Shown here: positions 6,582 through 10,241 of the stretch, piece after piece | How the letters are laid out: the number at the start of each line of letters is the position of its first letter | How positions within the stretch are numbered: position 1 is the first letter of the stretch | Origin: Desulfobulbaceae bacterium | GTDB lineage: Bacteria > Desulfobacterota > Desulfobulbia > Desulfobulbales > Desulfocapsaceae | Assembly: GCA_027067035.1 (NCBI GenBank) | Contig: JAMOMO010000254.1 | Coordinates: forward strand, 1-10,241 | Direction: 5' to 3' | DNA length: 10,241 bases | The notes under the pieces: model-generated | Database searches by the model: none | Seen by the model: only the letters and a program-made list of their open reading frames with translations | Told to the model about the DNA's origin: nothing | Position numbers and translations under genes: made by a program

Positions 6582-6605
6582 AGCTGTGCAGGGGAGAGTG
6601 GCGCT

Positions 6606-7637
6606 CTACTTTGCAGCTGCCCGGGCTGCTGTGAGCCAGCTGTTCCACTTGTCACTGTTTTTTGCTATCCATTCATCCACATGGCGCTGAATATCTTTTG
6701 CTGATTTTTCACCCGCATTCATTCGGGTGTTCTGCTCATTAATATCCCCAAGGGGAAGGGTGAAAACCTCGAAGAATTTCTGTGCTGCGGGATTTTCGCT
6801 GGTGAATTTCTTATTGGCAACGATCCGGATATCAGAGACCACAAATCCTAATTTGACAGGATCGCTTACCGCACCTTCGATTCCGGAGACAGTCATCCGG
6901 TCAACGGCAGATTTCTGTGACTCTTTGGGAATAATCCTGGGTACATTGATCCACACCACATCCTTTCCGGGTTTCAGTTTGAAGATTGTCCAGTTTGGTG
7001 CCCAGGTGTAGAAGAAGATGGGCTCACCATTTTTGTATTCGGCAAGAGCTGAGGCCATGCCGGCCTCATAGGATGCCTTCACCGGATTGATGTATGCATC
7101 AAGATCATAGACCTTCATATGATGGGCGATAACATTTTCACATCCCCATCCCGGAGGACAGGCGGTGAGGTCTGCCTTTCCGTCATTATTTTTATCAAAG
7201 GCCTTTTTCACCTCATCCCGTTTGAAATCATCGAGTGACTGAATGTTGTATTTTTCTGCGTCTCTTTTGGAGACGAGGTAGCCCTGGAGGCCACCTGCTT
7301 TTACCACATAGCCATACTTGGCAGCTTTTTCTGAAAAGTTTTTCGGCAGCTGACTGTCGTGATTGGGAAACCAGCCGTTGCACCAGTAATCGACATCACC
7401 AAGGACCAGAGATTTATAAAAAATAGGGTTTGCCAGGTCTTTGGGTTTTTTAACGTTGTAGCCAAGTGTCTCCAGGCCGCGGCGGACGAGGGCTTCCTGA
7501 AAGAAACCGGTGTTCCATGTGGCCCTTGCCGGTCTTACAGTGACACCTTTTCCGGGCTGGTCCTTTGCCATGGCAGGTGCAATGGTGAGCACCATGGTGA
7601 GTGCCAGAGCGGTCAGTACTGTTTTGAAAACGTTCAT
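6606..7637 (-). CDS. proX: Glycine betaine/proline betaine ABC transporter, periplasmic substrate-binding protein ProX
   Basis: The start is ATG 7637-7635, chosen because AAGGAGGA ends three bases upstream and a signal peptide begins there. The frame is open 81 codons further upstream, but that extension lacks protein character. Residues 1-24 are a Sec signal peptide with an AMA cleavage site. The mature protein resembles E. coli ProX throughout. It keeps tryptophans matching the betaine cage at W89 (NGWFPNH), W164 (PPGWGCE) and W212 (FYTWAPNW), the Cys pair C160/C166 that forms a disulfide in E. coli ProX, and an Asp/Asn-rich, Ca-loop-like stretch FDKNNDGKADL (147-157). LKPGKDVVW and NPAAQKFF are further family segments. 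It captures glycine betaine or proline betaine in the periplasm and delivers it to ProW. It is the last gene of proVWX, 260 bp after proW, with its own strong ribosome site and a terminator shortly after. Confidence 0.95.
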   Translation of the reverse strand: MNVFKTVLTALALTMVLTIAPAMAKDQPGKGVTVRPARATWNTGFFQEALVRRGLETLGYNVKKPKDLANPIFYKSLVLGDVDYWCNGWFPNHDSQLPKNFSEKAAKYGYVVKAGGLQGYLVSKRDAEKYNIQSLDDFKRDEVKKAFDKNNDGKADLTACPPGWGCENVIAHHMKVYDLDAYINPVKASYEAGMASALAEYKNGEPIFFYTWAPNWTIFKLKPGKDVVWINVPRIIPKESQKSAVDRMTVSGIEGAVSDPVKLGFVVSDIRIVANKKFTSENPAAQKFFEVFTLPLGDINEQNTRMNAGEKSAKDIQRHVDEWIAKNSDKWNSWLTAARAAAK

Positions 7638-7897
7638 CTTTCCTCCTTGTGTAGAATTGTATTGAATGCTGCTAATCTGTTTTCTTTCTGAATCAGTGAA
7701 ACTTTGATACGGCAGGGTCCATTGCCGGCGGACGCCCGGCATGATGGAATCCTCTGCCATGCACGGGCAAAGAGGTGGAGTCGGAATTCCCTCCTTTTCC
7801 GGGACTGCCGCCAATACCGAGAATCTGAGTCTTTGCGAATTGTCCGGCGGAAATCCTGCTGTGTATTTCTGTAAACGCATCCATCAGTAAATGTCTG
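7638..7897 (-). other. 260-bp proW-proX gap with several stem-loops
   Basis: Between the proW stop and proX lies a GC-rich zone with potential hairpins: cctct-gcc (7751-7758) with ggc-aa-agagg (7766-7775), an 8-bp stem with a 2-base bulge; gccgg (7724-7728) with ccggc (7736-7740); and cggca (7710-7714) with tgccg (7723-7727). The last two share bases and exclude each other. None is followed by a T-tract in the leftward direction, so they look more like processing or mRNA-stability elements than terminators. A 63-codon minus frame (7884-7693) starts 13 bases after the proW stop but has no ribosome site, and I do not recognise its product. The residues in frame before proX also look non-coding. 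Confidence 0.45.
7641..7648 (-). promoter_or_regulatory. Ribosome binding site fixing the proX start
   Basis: AAGGAGGA on the minus strand lies three bases before ATG 7637-7635. It is the strongest Shine-Dalgarno in the operon and decides this ATG over the in-frame upstream one at 7880, which would put 81 extra residues before the signal peptide. Confidence 0.85.
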
Positions 7898-8728
7898 TTA
7901 CTTCTTCCGGGCCATACCCTGGGTAATCCGGTCGAGAATAATGGCTATTAAAACAATACCCAGCCCGCCTGTCACCGCCTGGCCGATGTCCAGGGTGTTG
8001 AGACCGAGAATAACCGGAGAACCGAGTCCACCGGCACCGATGAGCGCTGCGATGACCACCATGGACAGGGCCATCATAATGGTCTGGTTCAGGCCGGCCA
8101 TGATTGTGGGCATTGCCAGTGGAATCTGTACCCGGCATAATACCTGCCAGCGTGTGGCCCCAAAGGCCTGGGCTGCTTCGACCAGCTCGGGATGAACCTG
8201 ACGGATGCCCAGACTGGTGAGACGGATAACGGGTGGCAGGGCAAAGACGATGGTGGCCAGAACACCTGCCACATTGCCCACCGAAAAGAGCATCACAATG
8301 GGAACCAGATACACAAAGGCTGGGGTTGTCTGCATGGCATCAAGCATGGGGCGCAGGGCCGCTTCAAAGCGGTCGCTCCGGCCTGCCCATATTCCAAGTG
8401 GAATACCGACCATGGCACAGAATACAACGGAAGAGAGCACCATGGCCAGGGTGGTCATGGTATCTTCCCAAAGGCCAAGCAGACCAATCAAAACAAGGGT
8501 TACAGCTGAGAAGAAGGCCAGTCCTTTTCCGGAGAAGCGGTAGGCAGCAAAGCTTATAATGGCAATAATGGCCAGGGGATGGAGCCAGTTTAAGCCTGCA
8601 TCAAGACCGTTTAGAGTCTGGTCCACCGGCCATTTGAGGGATTGGAAAAAATCCCTGTAATTTTCCACCAGCCAGTCGACACATTGCGAAACCCAGCTGT
8701 CAAGCGGGATAACTTTATCTTCAAACAT
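7898..8728 (-). CDS. proW: Glycine betaine/proline betaine ABC transporter permease ProW
   Basis: The 276-residue inner-membrane permease has an N-terminal periplasmic/amphipathic segment (1-48) and then hydrophobic helices at about 50-64, 68-86, 92-114, 138-165, 214-236 and 247-265. The cytoplasmic EAA loop, which docks on the ATPase, is at 184-203 (EAAQAFGATRWQVL). The segments TTPAFVYLVPIVMLF, LPPVIRLT and GAGGLGSPV are typical of ProW/OpuAB permeases. The length is shorter than E. coli ProW (about 350 residues), mainly because the N-terminal extension is reduced. The start ATG (8728-8726) abuts the proV stop TAA (8731-8729). GAGGAA, eight bases upstream inside the proV end, serves as ribosome site, so the two genes are translationally coupled. 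It forms the betaine-conducting channel as a dimer with ProV. Confidence 0.95.
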   Translation of the reverse strand: MFEDKVIPLDSWVSQCVDWLVENYRDFFQSLKWPVDQTLNGLDAGLNWLHPLAIIAIISFAAYRFSGKGLAFFSAVTLVLIGLLGLWEDTMTTLAMVLSSVVFCAMVGIPLGIWAGRSDRFEAALRPMLDAMQTTPAFVYLVPIVMLFSVGNVAGVLATIVFALPPVIRLTSLGIRQVHPELVEAAQAFGATRWQVLCRVQIPLAMPTIMAGLNQTIMMALSMVVIAALIGAGGLGSPVILGLNTLDIGQAVTGGLGIVLIAIILDRITQGMARKK

Positions 8729-9958
8729 TTACAGTTCCTCGGTTACTCTGTTTTCTGCACCCGACTGCTCTGTCCGGTGCAGAGTTCGCAGAAACCTGTT
8801 CTTGGAGACAACGCCTTTGTATATATCCTGGTCATCAAGTACCGGAACCGGCCAGGCACTGGATGCAACCTCAGGGAGAATGTCCTGCATGGAGTCATCC
8901 ATCCTGGCGGTTGAAATATCATCAATGAAACATTGGTCGATGGGATTATCCGAGGCACCTGCCTCAAGACAGTTACGGATCTTTTCAGCGGAAATCATAC
9001 CCAGGAATCGTTTCTCGGAATCCAGTACGTAAGCAAAATCCCGATCCCTGCTGCTCAACAGCTCATGGGCGGCCCGCAGACTGCCGACCCGTGATTTAAT
9101 GATTGTCAGCTGGGTGTCGCGGACAATATCACTGGCGGAGATAACGCTGGTGGGATCAACTCCCCGAAAGAAGGCCTTTCCATAATCATCGGCAGGGTTC
9201 TGGAGGATCTCTTCCGGAGTTCCCACCTGAACCACTCTGCCGCCTTCCATGATGGCAATTCTATCACCGATACGCAGGGCCTCATCCAGATCATGGGAGA
9301 TAAAGATGATGGTTCGCCGGTCCCTTTTCTGCAGTTTAAGCAGTTCATCCTGCATCTCGGTTCTGATAAGGGGGTCAAGTGCGGAAAAGGCCTCATCCAT
9401 GAGGAGAATGTCGGGATCCACAGCCAGGCCCCGTGCCAGGCCGACCCGCTGCTGCATTCCGCCGCTGAGCTGTTTCGGGTAGGAATCCTCCCAGCCTGAG
9501 AGGCCAACCTGCTCAAGGGCTTCCATGGCACGTTTATTCTGTTTCACCTTGTCGGTCCCTGCCAGATCCAGGCCGAATGCGGCATTTTCAAGGACCGTAA
9601 GGTGCGGCATCAGGGCAAAGGATTGAAAAACCATGCTCATATTGTGGAGCCGAAACTGCACCAGTTCATCACGCTGCATTCCGGTTATGTCTTTTCCATC
9701 CACCAGAACCCTTCCACTGCTCGGTTCAATCAGACGGTTCAGCATGCGCACTAAAGTGGATTTACCGGATCCGGAAAGTCCCATTACCACAAAGATCTCT
9801 CCGTTGTTCACGCTGAAGTTTGCATCCTGCACCCCAACGGTCATACCGGTTTTCTCCAGTATGCTCTCCTTGTCCTCACCCTGTCCCAGCAGCTCCAGGG
9901 CCTTTTCCGGAGAGTCGCCAAATATTTTGTAGAGCTTTTCTATGACTATTTTTTTCAT
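8729..9958 (-). CDS. proV: Glycine betaine/proline betaine ABC transporter ATP-binding protein ProV with CBS domains
   Basis: The 409-residue ATPase has the Walker A GLSGSGKST (60-68), Q-loop FQSF (Q112), the ABC signature LSGGMQQ (164-170), Walker B ILLMDEA with catalytic E189 (184-190), D-loop SALDP (192-196) and switch H222 (SHDLDEA). The N-terminal ProV-type region (KLYKIFGDSPEKALELL) precedes the nucleotide fold. Residues about 280-395 form the tandem CBS region (FAYVLDSEKRFLGMIS, WPVPVLDDQDIYKGVVS), which in OpuA-type importers is linked to ionic-strength sensing. It powers betaine import at high osmolarity from the cytoplasmic face. AGGA lies six bases before ATG 9958-9956. It is the first gene of proV-proW-proX. 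Confidence 0.96.
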   Translation of the reverse strand: MKKIVIEKLYKIFGDSPEKALELLGQGEDKESILEKTGMTVGVQDANFSVNNGEIFVVMGLSGSGKSTLVRMLNRLIEPSSGRVLVDGKDITGMQRDELVQFRLHNMSMVFQSFALMPHLTVLENAAFGLDLAGTDKVKQNKRAMEALEQVGLSGWEDSYPKQLSGGMQQRVGLARGLAVDPDILLMDEAFSALDPLIRTEMQDELLKLQKRDRRTIIFISHDLDEALRIGDRIAIMEGGRVVQVGTPEEILQNPADDYGKAFFRGVDPTSVISASDIVRDTQLTIIKSRVGSLRAAHELLSSRDRDFAYVLDSEKRFLGMISAEKIRNCLEAGASDNPIDQCFIDDISTARMDDSMQDILPEVASSAWPVPVLDDQDIYKGVVSKNRFLRTLHRTEQSGAENRVTEEL

Positions 9959-9987
9959 AATATTCCTATTTTACAGGGAGTTATATT

Positions 9988-10007
9988 GGGGGGGAGGGGG
10001 CGAGGGG
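9988..10007 (+). repeat. G-tract (C-tract in the proV leader)
   Basis: The plus strand reads G7-A-G5-CGA-G4 from 9988 to 10007, which contains four or more runs of three guanines with short spacers and fits a G-quadruplex motif. The proV mRNA leader carries the complementary C-rich, G-poor run about 30-50 nt before the start codon, which also resembles a Rho-loading site. The role is unproven. Confidence 0.5.
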
Positions 10008-10042
10008 ACTTCTTTGCACATTCTGGAGCCAGCGGCTAAGAA

Positions 10043-10213
10043 TTACACAAAATAGTTACGCAGCATACTTATTTGAGTCTGGTTGTCAATGGGAAACCCT
10101 GCTGTTTCTCTGCCTTTGTCAGTATAATCAGGGAGAAAATGATGTGGATAGTCTGCGATATTCACGGCTTGCTCTCTTTTGAAATTTTTTTCGTATTCTT
10201 TTCCGGTTGACAT
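10043..10213 (-). CDS. Possible small protein (56 residues), unrecognised
   Basis: An ATG at 10213-10211 opens a 56-codon frame ending in TAA (10045-10043). The product starts MSTGKEYEKN and ends ISMLRNYFV. It is charged in the first 15 residues, aromatic and proline-containing in the middle (DYPHHFLPDY), and has no signal peptide or membrane segment. The residue mix looks protein-like, but I recognise no family. A TGA lies immediately upstream in frame, so the frame cannot extend further. Shine-Dalgarno support is poor, and the start codon sits in the loop of a 6-bp hairpin (10203-10208 with 10218-10223). A GTG at codon 17 is a later start option. It lies upstream of proV on the same strand. 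It may instead be a chance frame over the proV promoter. Confidence 0.35.
   Translation of the reverse strand: MSTGKEYEKNFKREQAVNIADYPHHFLPDYTDKGRETAGFPIDNQTQISMLRNYFV
10062..10089 (-). promoter_or_regulatory. Sigma70-type promoter for proVWX
   Basis: On the minus strand TTGACA (10089-10084) is a perfect -35 box. TATGCT (10067-10062) after a 16-bp spacer matches the -10 consensus at four of six bases. Transcription would begin near 10055, giving a leader of about 97 nt that includes the C-rich tract. The element lies inside the small ORF at 10043-10213, so if that ORF is real and translated, the two compete for the same DNA. Confidence 0.5.
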
Positions 10214-10241
10214 TCAAAACCGGCTCTGAAGCACCGGGGCA

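Noticed and set aside
7638..7880. Longer ProX starting at ATG 7880 (424 residues)
   Set aside because: The 81 extra residues would bury the signal peptide, have no protein-like features, and the ATG at 7637 has a near-perfect Shine-Dalgarno sequence.
10207..10241. Plus-strand TTGACA at 10207-10212 as a rightward promoter
   Set aside because: No -10-like hexamer lies at 16-18 bp spacing before the window ends; it is part of the small hairpin.

Overview
This window looks like chromosomal DNA of a Gram-negative, diderm bacterium with roughly balanced base composition. The outer-membrane assembly gene bamA implies an outer membrane. The gene mix (an Omp85 protein with an extra N-terminal domain, an extended SDR, ComF, and a ProVWX osmoprotectant importer) would fit a marine or brackish Desulfobacterota (Desulfobulbales-like) bacterium. 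That taxonomic guess is inference, not something the sequence proves. I see no rRNA, tRNA, CRISPR array, transposase or phage gene.

Left part (1-3333, all minus strand): the 5' part of bamA runs off the left edge. Upstream of it in transcription order are an extended-SDR NAD(P)-binding oxidoreductase/epimerase and then a ComF-family phosphoribosyltransferase. The gaps between these three genes are 170-270 bp, so they are probably not one tight operon.

Middle part (3334-6514): a 472-bp non-coding divergent region holds a well-formed sigma70-type promoter (3594-3622), a palindrome and nested inverted repeats. It precedes a three-gene plus-strand operon: a PntC/LicC-like CTP-dependent nucleotidyltransferase, a fold-type I PLP enzyme (HisC/CobD-like), and a CDP-alcohol phosphatidyltransferase with the PssA-like signature. 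Read together they suggest a head-group pathway: make an amino-alcohol phosphate or aminophosphonate, activate it with CTP, then transfer it to a lipid. This is the most interesting part of the window. From memory, the first two activities often occur as one fused protein in other bacteria; here they are separate genes.

Right part (6515-10241, minus strand): a strong stem-loop closes a convergent proV-proW-proX operon, an ABC importer for glycine betaine/proline betaine. ProV keeps all ATPase motifs plus the C-terminal CBS region. ProW has the EAA loop. ProX has a signal peptide, the three betaine-binding Trp positions, a Cys pair and a Ca-loop-like motif. Upstream of proV are a TTGACA promoter-like element, an uninterrupted G/C homopolymer region in the 5' leader, and a 56-codon ORF that overlaps the promoter. 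That ORF is unannotated, and I do not recognise its product.
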